A stretch of DNA of 37,125 nucleotides from an uncultured Granulosicoccaceae bacterium (GTDB lineage: Bacteria > Pseudomonadota > Gammaproteobacteria > Granulosicoccales > Granulosicoccaceae), in the NCBI GenBank assembly GCA_937930305.1, contig CALGLE010000028.1, positions 1 to 37,125 on the forward strand, written 5' to 3'. The stretch's first letter is position 1; each line of letters begins with the position of its first letter. Below, one piece after another: positions 7,656 through 15,845 of this stretch. The notes beneath the pieces were generated by a model. That model searched no databases. It saw only the letters and a program-made list of their open reading frames with translations, and was not told the origin of the DNA. A program made the translations under genes and the position numbers.

Positions 7656-10148
7656 ATGCCCGAACGTGCCATCAATCCAGCCAATTCACTGCGCATGCGC
7701 ATCCTTGCGAAGTGGGTGAAGCCAGAAGTATTGCCCGCCGAACCGAATCAGTTAATCGACCCTGATTTGCCAGTCATCTATGTGCTTGAATCTGGCGGCG
7801 TATCCGATCTGACCGCTGTATCTATTTTGTGCGAGGCCCACAGTCTGCCACACCCCAGAGATGAATTTCTGTACGGTGATTTGCGACTTCGGCGGCGAAC
7901 GCTAGCGCTTAAGCGCTCGCCACCTTTCGGCATTGGTAAAGATCGAAAAACCGTCCCAAAATCCCTTCAGCGAATTGTGGACGCCGCCTTAGCGGATCCC
8001 AGCGCCGTGAATGAGTGCCAAATTGTTCCGGTCTCGGTTTACTGGGGTCGTGCGCCAAAGCGTGAAGATTCCATCTGGCGCCAGATGTTCTCAGAAACGT
8101 GGCGTATTGGCGGTCGCACCAGTAAGATGCTGACTACCATGGTGCACGGTCGACACACTTTGGTGAATTTCAGCGAACCCCTGTCTCTAGTCCAGCTGAT
8201 GAAATCGTCGCAAGGAGTCGACGCAGAGAGAATTCAAAGGAAGCTTTCCCGAATTCTTCGTGTGCATTTTCGACAACGAAGAATTGCATCCATTGGCCCA
8301 GACCTCTCGCATAGACGCATGTTGATAAACCATGTGCTGGCGGATGCTGGAGTGCGGGCCACCATTGAGCACCAAGCGGCCACAAGTAAAGCCAGTACTG
8401 CAAAACTACAAAAGCAAGCCACTGACTATGCTCATGAAATAGCGGCTGATGTTTCTTACCGCACCATACGAGTGCTACAAAAACTACTGACACGCCTATG
8501 GACTCGGCTATACGACGGTGTTGAGTTTACCGGTGTGCATCGCTTGAAGGCTGTGGCCGATGGACGAGAAATTGTCTATGTGCCATGCCATCGCAGCCAC
8601 ATTGACTACCTATTGCTGTCGTACATTCTATACACGAATGGTTTCTCGTTGCCGCACATAGCGGCTGGAATTAACTTAAATATGCCTATTGTGGGGGGCA
8701 TACTCCGACGCGGTGGCGCTTTTTTCCTGCGTCGAACGTTTTCCGGCAACGCACTTTACGCGTCCACGTTTAATGCGTACTTAAAAGAACTTCTACAGCG
8801 CGGTCACGCACTCGAATACTTTATCGAAGGCGGACGCAGCAGAACCGGCCGCTTGCTACCGCCCAAAGGCGGTATGTTGGCCATGACCGTTCAAGCCTAT
8901 CTGCATGCGCCTGAAAGACCCGTTGTGTTTGTGCCCATTTATTTTGGCTATGAACGTTTACTGGAAGGCCGATCGTTTACCAGCGAATTAGCCGGTGGAA
9001 AAAAACGCAAAGAGTCAGTTTTCGGTTTATTAAAGTCGTTAAAAACTCTGCGCGAGGACTACGGCCGCGTGCACGTGAATGTCAGTAATCCCATCGCGTT
9101 GGATGCGTTGCTTGATGCACACAAACCTGATTGGCGAGATGAAAAAATCGGTGACACACGCCCCGAATGGTTGAAGCCGGTTATCGATGAATTAGGTGAG
9201 AACATCATGCGACGCATCAACGAGGCCGCCAGTGTTACGCCAGTTAGTTTGGTGGCGACCGCTTTATTAGCCACCCCTAAAGCCAGCCTAGGTCGAACTG
9301 AGCTACAAACCCTTATCCGCACCTATCATGGTTTGATCAGTGGCACACATCAAGGCACTGAAGTGGAAATGCCCTCAATGACTGCAGCGGCCATGATAGA
9401 ACACAGCATTTCATTGGGTTACCTCACCGTACATAGTGATCGATTGGGTGATGTGGTGAGTGTAAAGCCTGCGCAAGTCGCACCCATCACCTACTTTCGA
9501 AACAACATCCAACACTTGTTGGCATTGCCTTCAGCCATTGCGTGCACGTTCTCAAATCGTGCGTCACTAACCAATCAACGCGTTCACGATCTGATCATTC
9601 CAGCCTATCCCTTTTTACAGGCCGAACTGTTTCTTTCAAATCAACCAGACGATGCCGCTATTGACCGAGCATTAAAAGCGATGGAGGCACAGGGTTTGCT
9701 GGTGTTTGACAACGGCAGTTGGAAACGAGCGACCGCTGGCTCTACTGAAGCCATCACACTCATGCGCTTAGCGCAGTCAATCATGCCTACGATCGAACGG
9801 TACTACCTGAATACCGCTGTTTTAGCATCGGCTGGGGAAGACGGTTTGCCCATGCAACAGTTCTCTGAGCATTGTGAAGCGGTGGCAATACGACTGGCAC
9901 GAACCCACGGAAGAGATTGTGGCGATTGGTTTGACAAGCATGTGCTTATGCGGTTCGTTACTACCATGGAGAACACGCAAAGAATTCGACGAGATGAAGA
10001 CGGGGTTTTGACGTTAAGTCCAGATGTACTAAACAGTGAAATAGACGCTAGACTACTATTGAACGAGCAAACTCGTCATGCCATTTTGGCGGCAGTGCAG
10101 CGTTTCGGTGACCTCGGATCTTCGCCCCTTCGTAGCCCAACCAAATAA
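7656..10148 (+). CDS. plsB: Glycerol-3-phosphate 1-O-acyltransferase PlsB
   Basis: PlsB catalyses the first acylation of sn-glycerol-3-phosphate in phospholipid synthesis at the inner membrane. All acyltransferase blocks are visible: block I HRSHIDYLLLSY (His near residue 311, matching E. coli H306), block II GGAFFLRR, block III FIEGGRSRTGRLLPPK, and block IV VFVPIYFGYE. Length 830 fits PlsB (807 in E. coli) and rules out the small PlsC. An AAGGATCC sequence sits just before ATG 7656. The TraF-type barrel gene follows after 17 bp and is probably in the same transcript. Confidence 0.97.
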   Translation: MPERAINPANSLRMRILAKWVKPEVLPAEPNQLIDPDLPVIYVLESGGVSDLTAVSILCEAHSLPHPRDEFLYGDLRLRRRTLALKRSPPFGIGKDRKTVPKSLQRIVDAALADPSAVNECQIVPVSVYWGRAPKREDSIWRQMFSETWRIGGRTSKMLTTMVHGRHTLVNFSEPLSLVQLMKSSQGVDAERIQRKLSRILRVHFRQRRIASIGPDLSHRRMLINHVLADAGVRATIEHQAATSKASTAKLQKQATDYAHEIAADVSYRTIRVLQKLLTRLWTRLYDGVEFTGVHRLKAVADGREIVYVPCHRSHIDYLLLSYILYTNGFSLPHIAAGINLNMPIVGGILRRGGAFFLRRTFSGNALYASTFNAYLKELLQRGHALEYFIEGGRSRTGRLLPPKGGMLAMTVQAYLHAPERPVVFVPIYFGYERLLEGRSFTSELAGGKKRKESVFGLLKSLKTLREDYGRVHVNVSNPIALDALLDAHKPDWRDEKIGDTRPEWLKPVIDELGENIMRRINEAASVTPVSLVATALLATPKASLGRTELQTLIRTYHGLISGTHQGTEVEMPSMTAAAMIEHSISLGYLTVHSDRLGDVVSVKPAQVAPITYFRNNIQHLLALPSAIACTFSNRASLTNQRVHDLIIPAYPFLQAELFLSNQPDDAAIDRALKAMEAQGLLVFDNGSWKRATAGSTEAITLMRLAQSIMPTIERYYLNTAVLASAGEDGLPMQQFSEHCEAVAIRLARTHGRDCGDWFDKHVLMRFVTTMENTQRIRRDEDGVLTLSPDVLNSEIDARLLLNEQTRHAILAAVQRFGDLGSSPLRSPTK

Positions 10149-10165
10149 CTAGGAATTGAGCTTTT

Positions 10166-11494
10166 ATGTATTTCCTAACTCGTACATTCATTGCCCTTGG
10201 CTTAACAGCCTTGGTGAACAACTACGCTTTTGCAAACGATGCTCGCGCCATTGCGCTCGGTGGCGTGGCTTTGTCCAATGGGCAAGGTGTGCACGGTGTA
10301 TTTGCCAATCCGGCCACATTGCAACACCTTAAACGTCGTGGGCAAGGCTTTCACCTACGACTAGGCGCCGCGGGTGATTTCCGTGACCCGGGCAAGTTTC
10401 TAGAAACCGCACTCGACAATACCGATTTAGCCAACCAAATCACTAACAATATAAATACACTGGCCAATAGCCAATTGGAGTGTAACGACCTCGCAGCAAA
10501 TACCGTGTGTTTGAGTAATACCCAAGCGCTTGGCGCAGACTTCTCGCGAGTATTAGATATCGTCAATACAATCAGTCAAAAACCCATCGAAATTCTTGCT
10601 GATGCACAAGCCGGATTCGGCTACACCAAATCTGCCATTCCATTCGCCATTCATTTCGGTTACACCGTATCGGTTGCAGGGGAAGTAGGTGTTTCTGAAA
10701 ACGATATCGCGTACTTAACCGTATTAGAAAATGCTCTCATAGATGGTCAGCTTACCGTTGGCGACTTCTCCAACTCCGTGGTAGCTGGCGTTCAAATTTT
10801 ATCGTTTAACCCAAACCTACAAGGCCCTATTGAGGTTGTGCGGCCGCAAGATGTTTTAACCTCCCAGTTCGGTGGGGTGCGGCTAGATAGAAGGCAATTC
10901 GGCATCAGCTTTGGCCACACATTTCAAGTTGCTAACCGCTCCCTAGATGTTGGAGTTACACCCAAAGTATCCAGCATCACCACTTACCGAGCATCAGGTT
11001 CTGTAGCTTCAGAGTTCGATGCAACAACGCCGGGTATCACCGACCAGTTTCTTGCAGCCGAAACCAATTCAACCACATTCACGATGGATATTGGCGGGAC
11101 CTATTCCCTATCAGACACCGTTGCCATGAGCGCAGTACTTCGTAACGCGATACCAGAGACAGCGAATAGTTCGTTTGATTCATTCACTGTAAAGACCACA
11201 CCTCAATTGCTTGTCGGAGGTGCTATGCAGTTCAACAGATTTATTTTACATGCTGATGCTGCGTTGAATAACGCAAAGCGCGATGGCGTAAGCACCCAAC
11301 CAATCTCACTAGGTGCAGAATTTGGTCAAGGCAATTATTCGCTGCGCTCAGGCATTAGCATTGATAATGGACGATCTTCAGACAAGGCAGCACTCACCTT
11401 AGGATTTGGATTGGGGCCTTTGCAAGTCGGCGCAAGGGTATCCAGTTTGAACGCAATACAGGCAGGAGCCCAACTGTCGTACTCCTTTCGCTAA
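10166..11494 (+). CDS. TraF-family (TraF_2) outer-membrane beta-barrel protein
   Basis: A 442-residue exported protein with a signal peptide (residues 1-23, cleavage after YAFA). It then has the family start DARAIALGGV...GVHGVFANPATL and many amphipathic strands with aromatic belts (FHLRLGAAGDF, IPFAIHFGYTVSV, QFGISFGHTF, YSLRSGISI), ending in a terminal aromatic motif LSYSFR. The family is often labelled conjugal transfer protein TraF, but chromosomal members are long-chain-barrel-like proteins without a transfer function. No other transfer gene is present. An AGGAATTGAG ribosome binding site precedes ATG 10166. Position directly after plsB hints at an envelope-lipid link, which is inference. 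The stop lies 4 bp from the stop of the convergent gene. Confidence 0.85.
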   Translation: MYFLTRTFIALGLTALVNNYAFANDARAIALGGVALSNGQGVHGVFANPATLQHLKRRGQGFHLRLGAAGDFRDPGKFLETALDNTDLANQITNNINTLANSQLECNDLAANTVCLSNTQALGADFSRVLDIVNTISQKPIEILADAQAGFGYTKSAIPFAIHFGYTVSVAGEVGVSENDIAYLTVLENALIDGQLTVGDFSNSVVAGVQILSFNPNLQGPIEVVRPQDVLTSQFGGVRLDRRQFGISFGHTFQVANRSLDVGVTPKVSSITTYRASGSVASEFDATTPGITDQFLAAETNSTTFTMDIGGTYSLSDTVAMSAVLRNAIPETANSSFDSFTVKTTPQLLVGGAMQFNRFILHADAALNNAKRDGVSTQPISLGAEFGQGNYSLRSGISIDNGRSSDKAALTLGFGLGPLQVGARVSSLNAIQAGAQLSYSFR

Positions 11495-11498
11495 CCGC

Positions 11499-12236
11499 TC
11501 ACCACAATTTTCGCCTTAATACAGATTTAGCCGTTCGAATTGCGTGGGTGGGTAAGGAACTTTCGGCTAATGCACTTAGCCAACTTTTTGTATCGAGTAG
11601 GCCACGTGAAAATACACCGATATGATTGTCGTATTGCCGTTGCGAGAAACTCATACCAAATTCAAATCCGGCTTGCCGAAAGTGCGGTCGTGCGCGATGC
11701 AATTCCGCACGGTCAATACAATTAACAACCAATAGTCCGTCATCGGAAGTCATCTCGGCCAATCGATTAACCCACTCTTGAGTGAGTGGCTGTGCCCTAA
11801 TGGGCTCGTGTTCATCGTGACCAAACAAATCATCAATGAGCAAGTCGAAGGGTTCGCCGTCGTATCGCCACAACCAGCCCACCGCATCATCGTGCACAAG
11901 CTCAGCAAGCTTTTCTTCTACACCAAACCAGTCACGCGCAATATCGATATGCACCTCGTCTAATTCAAGTCCAATGAAAGAGTCAAAGTGTCGTAATGAT
12001 TGTAATTGACGCAAGACGGCCCCACCACCCACTCCCAGCAAGGCACCGTGGCTTAATTGGCATTGCGGCCGAAACAGCACCGGTAAACTTAAGCAATCCC
12101 ATACGGCACCGGCCATTGGGCGTTCAGGATTCCATTGGCTGTGAAAAACTCGATTGGAATACAAGCGAACACTAGCGCCTGCTTGTCGAACACTGTACAG
12201 CGTGCCGTTCTCGGTGAGCTCCCAAACAATGGTCAC
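11499..12236 (-). CDS. Spermidine synthase-like (class I SAM-fold) protein
   Basis: A 245-residue protein with the spermidine-synthase-like Rossmann fold: an N-terminal beta region (residues 1-50), GALLGVGGGAVLRQL for nucleotide binding, GLELDEVHIDIARDWFG for the acidic strand 2 end, and FDLLIDDLFG at the position where aminopropyltransferases carry the catalytic Asp. It is shorter than true SpeE (about 285) and the polyamine-site residues are not clearly present, so the substrate is uncertain; it may be a methyltransferase or a non-polyamine relative. It is the last gene of a three-gene run with the repeat protein and the OmpA barrel, 5 bp after the OmpA stop, so co-transcription is likely. 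Confidence 0.8.
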   Translation of the reverse strand: MTIVWELTENGTLYSVRQAGASVRLYSNRVFHSQWNPERPMAGAVWDCLSLPVLFRPQCQLSHGALLGVGGGAVLRQLQSLRHFDSFIGLELDEVHIDIARDWFGVEEKLAELVHDDAVGWLWRYDGEPFDLLIDDLFGHDEHEPIRAQPLTQEWVNRLAEMTSDDGLLVVNCIDRAELHRARPHFRQAGFEFGMSFSQRQYDNHIGVFSRGLLDTKSWLSALAESSLPTHAIRTAKSVLRRKLW

Positions 12237-12241
12237 GGAAG

Positions 12242-13300
12242 TTATTGGGCTCTGAGAGTCACTTCCACGCGTCGGTTTTGTGCACGACCTTCCGAGGTAG
12301 CATTGCTGGCAGCGGGTCGGAGTTCCCCAAACCCACGTATCAAGAAGCGGTTGGCATCTATACCTTCAGCAATCAACTGCTTGCGTACCGCATTTGCTCG
12401 TCGCACAGACAAAGATTGGTTGTAACTTTCCGTACCCGTATCATCAGCGTGGCCAGCCAGAATAATCAGGCCATCGATATCTTTCAATACGTTGGCAATG
12501 CTTTTCACGGTAACAAGGGCATCTGGCGTTAATGAAAATTTATCAAAATCAAAATACGTTTTAGGCAACGCTTCTGTCAGTGTGGCTTTTGGCTCAGGCG
12601 CAGGATTGATGTCCGCCTTCGGCGCTTCAGGCACCTTTGGAGCAACCTCCAATTCACGAGCACGAGAGTTACGCTGATGCGAATGGCCACCAAATCGTTT
12701 GACCAGGCTCACTTGCAGTAATTGTGCATCGGTATCGTATGAATTTAATTCACCACGTACCGCAAACCCGTTTCTAAAACCGTATTCAGCACCCACACCG
12801 AATGCCACATGCTGCGGGTGGTCACGACGAAAATCCAAATCCGTATCCGTTATGATTGAACCGATACCGGCACGAGCGTATAAAGACAAACCCTCTCGCC
12901 CAAGGGCATTGGATGAACGATAAAAGGTGCCTAAAACACTGGCGCCGTAAACTTGGTAATCCACATCGCCCACTTCTTGCCCGAGAAAATCAATTGAGGC
13001 GCTGCCTAAATCGGCACCGTAAACTTCCGCAGACAGCCAACTAGTAAAATCATAACCAATAGCCAAACTAAAACCGCTAGACATCGGCTCACCGACCGCG
13101 ATGCAATTGCAGTCAGCCTCGGGATGCACACGAGAGATACCAGCGCCCAAACCCACATAAAATTGGTTGGAAAAGACACGCCCAGTACTGTCAACTGGAT
13201 CTTCGTTGGCTACAGCTACCGCACCAAGGCCTGCAATTACCATCGATGCTGCAACAACTGTCAGGGTGTTTCTCACTATGGGGCGCTGCAACCACTTCAT
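12242..13300 (-). CDS. OmpA-family protein: N-terminal beta-barrel plus peptidoglycan-binding domain
   Basis: A 352-residue outer-membrane protein. The N-terminal signal region runs to about residue 32 (VAVAN). Residues about 45-205 form an eight-strand OmpA-like barrel (FYVGLGAGISR, FSLAIGYDFTSWL, VYGASVLGTF, VAFGVGAEYGF, VSLVKRFGG). A Pro/Ala/Glu-rich linker follows. The C-terminal OmpA domain has TYFDFDKFSLTPDA, ILAGHADDTGTESYNQSLSVRRA, and SEGRAQNRRVEV, including the Asp and Arg that bind diaminopimelate. A CNC pair near residue 64, in what should be an extracellular loop, is unusual and could be a disulfide. The gene lies 3 bp after the repeat-protein gene. Confidence 0.93.
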   Translation of the reverse strand: MKWLQRPIVRNTLTVVAASMVIAGLGAVAVANEDPVDSTGRVFSNQFYVGLGAGISRVHPEADCNCIAVGEPMSSGFSLAIGYDFTSWLSAEVYGADLGSASIDFLGQEVGDVDYQVYGASVLGTFYRSSNALGREGLSLYARAGIGSIITDTDLDFRRDHPQHVAFGVGAEYGFRNGFAVRGELNSYDTDAQLLQVSLVKRFGGHSHQRNSRARELEVAPKVPEAPKADINPAPEPKATLTEALPKTYFDFDKFSLTPDALVTVKSIANVLKDIDGLIILAGHADDTGTESYNQSLSVRRANAVRKQLIAEGIDANRFLIRGFGELRPAASNATSEGRAQNRRVEVTLRAQ

Positions 13301-13303
13301 TGT

Positions 13304-15535
13304 TCATGCACTCCAGAAGGTGCGCTGGCGAGACATTCGTACCACAATTCGAAGCGCTCCAGCCAATCCAAGTAAAAACAGTACTAACCAATTCATCGAT
13401 CCCCCCACACCAGAACCGTGAACACCCGTTTCTAGTTGCAAGCTGGTGCACTGGCATTCGATAAAGTCGTTAATGCCGTTACCATTAATATCACTGGCGC
13501 GAAGGACTTCAACAGTGACTGTGGCTGACGCCTCAACGCCGTTGCCATCAATCATCGTATAGAAGAACGTATCCGTGCCATAAAAGAGGGCATTGGGCTG
13601 ATAGACAATGACGGTATCCACACCATCCGGCCCATCCGTGATTGAAATAGCAGCGTTCGGTGATTCATCAAAGGACACTAAGCTTAAGCCTTGCCCTGAT
13701 GCATCCACATCGTTGTCTAACACAAAGATCTCAATAGAATTACCCTGCTCTAATTGAGCCGTGTCTGGTATAGCATCAGTTGTCACACCCGGTACGGCTC
13801 CTTCACCACCATCGTTTGGAGCTTCAGGGCCACCGGCATCAGTACCACCTGCATCAGAGCCACCTGAATCAGTACCACCTGCATCAGAGCCACCTGAATC
13901 AGTACCACCTGAATCAGTACCACCTGCATCAGAGCCACCTGAATCCGTGCTGCCTGCATCAGTACCACCTGCATCCGTGCTGCCTGCATCGGTACCACCT
14001 GCATCGGTACCACCTGCATCAGTGCCGCCTGAATCAGTGCCGCCAGCATCAGTGCCGCCAGCATCAGTACCGCCACCATCAGTGCCACCTGCATCGGTAC
14101 CACCGGCATCAGTACCGCCTGAATCCGCAGCACCACCATCAGTACCGCCTGAATCCGTAGCACCATCATCAGTACCGCCTGAGTCGGTACCACCATCATT
14201 CATTGGTTGATCGGTAACAGCGAAATTTAAGTTGTCTGGATCGTTGTTGTTAACCGTAAAAGCCAGGGGATTAGCATCGGCTGGAACCTGGGTACCTGCA
14301 GGCAAATCGCTATCATCGCTATCCAACAGCAGCAGAAAGTTGCCATTAGGCAGACCTGGCAAAACAAATTCACCGTCCATACCTGAGGTTAATTCACCCA
14401 GATCAACATCAAGGTTCGGGTCCAGAATTCCATCTGAGTTTGTGTCTTCAAATAAATTGAGTGTGATGTCTGTAATGCCCGCTTCATTGGTGTCGTTGAT
14501 GCCATCGTTGTTTTCATCGAGAAAAACAGCGCCCGTTCCCACGCTAATCGAGTCACTGACAAACATGCCAGACACGCCGCCGTAAATATCAGCGCCGTCT
14601 CCGTAAACGATATAGTTATCAGCCGTGTTGTTAGGGAAAGTGGATGGGTCGGTGAGAACATGCACGGCTGAGTCGACATCATCTCCAAAATAGGAGAAAC
14701 CGAAATACTGTTGTCCTGCGGCTAGCCCTAGGCGTTCAGCACTTACGAAGGCCATCGCAACTTGTTCTGTCGAATCTCTTAAATAAACCGGGAACGCCTG
14801 AGGCGTTAAGGAATTACTTTGAAAGAATGAGTAATTGTGTCTGAGGTTGGTTTCGCCATAACGAATTTTTGATTCATCACTTTCCGCAAAATCATGGACT
14901 CGTACCAATGGGCCAAAAGTTGCCGGTTGGCCAAAAGCATCCAACGATAAAACGGCCGCTATTTGGATTGGGTTGTTACCTCGTTTCTCAGCCACCAAGT
15001 GACCCATGTGTTCTAAGCCATCGTTGGAAAAGGCGGCGAAGACACCGTAGTCGAACAGGTAATCAACACGCTCAACGTTTTTTGGTGTGGGCCCGACGTT
15101 TGAGAAAACATCCAAGGCACCACGATTCACCACGCGGCTTGCCAACATGGCAGCCATATCGCAATTACCAGAACCATCCGCATCGTTGGGAAAGTCCGCC
15201 GCCAGCAAGGACGCACTAGGCCCTGCTCTTTCAGCAAACACACCACAGGGCACACCGGTACTGACATCGCTTATGTCATCGCGCACTAACTCCACACGAT
15301 TCGCCACAGAGGCGAAGCGAAATGTATCGTTGTCCGTGCTGAAGGATTCGATGAGCTGGTTGTCGGCTACGCCCCAAGTATGAGTAAGCCCTTCTGCTGT
15401 GTATCGATAGGGTGTAGCGGGCACAGTTGAGGTTCCGACCTCGCGAACCTCTCCGGCAGCCAGGGCAGCTGAGCTGACCACAACACTGCAAGTAAGCACG
15501 ATTGCGGTCTTAAATTGTTTTCTTACGGTGTCCAT
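13304..15535 (-). CDS. Large secreted repeat protein with SdrD-B-like domain and GlyGly-CTERM-like tail
   Basis: A 743-residue exported protein. A signal peptide (VVVSSAALAAGEV) is followed by an N-terminal region of about 300 residues that I do not recognise. Next comes an SdrD B-like/CNA-B-type domain at about 325-430 with calcium-type DxNxDG motifs (DENNDGINDTNEAG, DTNSDGILD). A (GGTDA/S)n linker of about 25 units covers about 446-569. A cadherin/Ig-like domain spans about 588-677 (DNDVDASG, YQPNALFYGTDTFFYTM). The C-terminus has a Cys-x-Cys pair, a GSGVGGS motif, a hydrophobic helix and a basic end, which resembles a GlyGly-CTERM anchor processed by a rhombosortase. No rhombosortase is in the window. 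The start is ATG 15535; an in-frame TTG 12 bp upstream is less likely. It heads the operon with the OmpA and spermidine-synthase-like genes. Confidence 0.82.
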   Translation of the reverse strand: MDTVRKQFKTAIVLTCSVVVSSAALAAGEVREVGTSTVPATPYRYTAEGLTHTWGVADNQLIESFSTDNDTFRFASVANRVELVRDDISDVSTGVPCGVFAERAGPSASLLAADFPNDADGSGNCDMAAMLASRVVNRGALDVFSNVGPTPKNVERVDYLFDYGVFAAFSNDGLEHMGHLVAEKRGNNPIQIAAVLSLDAFGQPATFGPLVRVHDFAESDESKIRYGETNLRHNYSFFQSNSLTPQAFPVYLRDSTEQVAMAFVSAERLGLAAGQQYFGFSYFGDDVDSAVHVLTDPSTFPNNTADNYIVYGDGADIYGGVSGMFVSDSISVGTGAVFLDENNDGINDTNEAGITDITLNLFEDTNSDGILDPNLDVDLGELTSGMDGEFVLPGLPNGNFLLLLDSDDSDLPAGTQVPADANPLAFTVNNNDPDNLNFAVTDQPMNDGGTDSGGTDDGATDSGGTDGGAADSGGTDAGGTDAGGTDGGGTDAGGTDAGGTDSGGTDAGGTDAGGTDAGSTDAGGTDAGSTDSGGSDAGGTDSGGTDSGGSDAGGTDSGGSDAGGTDAGGPEAPNDGGEGAVPGVTTDAIPDTAQLEQGNSIEIFVLDNDVDASGQGLSLVSFDESPNAAISITDGPDGVDTVIVYQPNALFYGTDTFFYTMIDGNGVEASATVTVEVLRASDINGNGINDFIECQCTSLQLETGVHGSGVGGSMNWLVLFLLGLAGALRIVVRMSRQRTFWSA
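13829..14199 (-). repeat. 15-bp tandem coding repeat (Gly-Gly-Thr/Ser-Asp-Ala/Ser)n
   Basis: About 25 head-to-tail copies of a 15-bp unit encode GGTDA, GGTDS, GGSDA and minor variants (GSTDA, GGPEA at the end). The units differ mostly at synonymous or third positions, with blocks of near-identical neighbours, so slippage or unequal exchange has probably changed the copy number. The array is a flexible acidic linker between two folded domains. The apparent long reading frame on the opposite strand (Pro-Pro-Ala-Ser-Val) is a by-product of this periodicity. Confidence 0.93.
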
Positions 15536-15574
15536 CAAAGGTCTCAAAGGAATCTATTGGCCTAGTCCCTTCCG

Positions 15575-15605
15575 ATTACATAGTACGAGAATGAAGAAAT
15601 GCCAA
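15575..15605 (-). promoter_or_regulatory. Candidate sigma-70 promoter for the repeat-protein operon
   Basis: Read on the minus strand, TTGGCA (15605-15600) and TGTAAT (15580-15575) match the -35 and -10 hexamers at 5/6 each, but the 19-bp spacer is longer than the optimal 17. An overlapping TATGT at 17 bp is the alternative -10. The site is 40 bp upstream of ATG 15535, a sensible leader length. It is a pattern match only. Confidence 0.35.
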
Positions 15606-15722
15606 GAAATTTGCGCGAATTGCGCATAAATCGACCAAATTACCGGGTTTTTGTGCCCCAGCCGAGAATTTTGTTGCCCCGGCGGCTATTTGCAGGTGCG
15701 GGAGGTTAATGAAAATTATGCC
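15606..15722. other. Intergenic region with repeated motifs between divergent operons
   Basis: This is part of the roughly 300-bp divergent gap between the repeat-protein operon and the Spy-like/two-component operon. It holds a TTTGCGCGAATTGCGCA stretch with two TGCGC copies 9 bp apart (near 15611-15626). It also has two direct repeats, TTTTTGTGCCCC (15648-15659) and ATTTTGTTGCCCC (15668-15680), about 21 bp apart. Repeats spaced by two helical turns on one face suit an OmpR-family regulator, and such a gene lies downstream, but no binding site is proven. I see no confident promoter for the plus-strand operon. Confidence 0.35.
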
Positions 15723-15809
15723 ATGAAACAACCTGAAACATCCCGTACAGCTTCAGAAACCAAGTCATCGCGCGGATTCCCGATACTAGTTCCAACGGTT
15801 GAGCAATAA
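15723..15809 (+). CDS. Possible 28-residue small ORF upstream of the Spy-like gene
   Basis: ATG 15723 to TAA 15809 would give a 28-residue Ser/Thr-rich peptide (starts MKQPETSR, ends LVPTVEQ). A GGGAGG sequence at 15700-15705 is followed by ATG 15709, which opens a five-codon frame ending in TGA that overlaps ATG 15723 as ATGA. This is a plausible translationally coupled leader. Its stop overlaps an inverted repeat in front of the Spy-like gene. There is no homology evidence and chance is a fair explanation for an ORF this short. Confidence 0.25.
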   Translation: MKQPETSRTASETKSSRGFPILVPTVEQ

Positions 15810-15822
15810 CTCAGGCGTTATT
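15805..15822 (+). promoter_or_regulatory. Inverted repeat AATAAC-N6-GTTATT upstream of the Spy-like gene
   Basis: A perfect 6-bp inverted repeat with a 6-base spacer, 24 bp before ATG 15846, next to the AGGAATT ribosome binding site. It could be an operator or a weak mRNA hairpin. Nothing in the sequence identifies the protein that would bind it. Confidence 0.3.
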
Positions 15823-15845
15823 TCATTTAACCATAGGAATTCAGT

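Noticed and set aside
10166..11494. TraF name as evidence of a conjugative element
   Set aside because: Only one family member is present, it sits beside plsB, and there are no relaxase, pilus or coupling-protein genes or att-like repeats.
13761..14210. Long open frame on the plus strand reading Pro-Pro-Ala/Glu-Ser-Val repeats
   Set aside because: It is the reverse reading of the 15-bp repeat array in the minus-strand surface-protein gene. The repeat unit lacks stops in several frames, and there is no start signal or independent domain.
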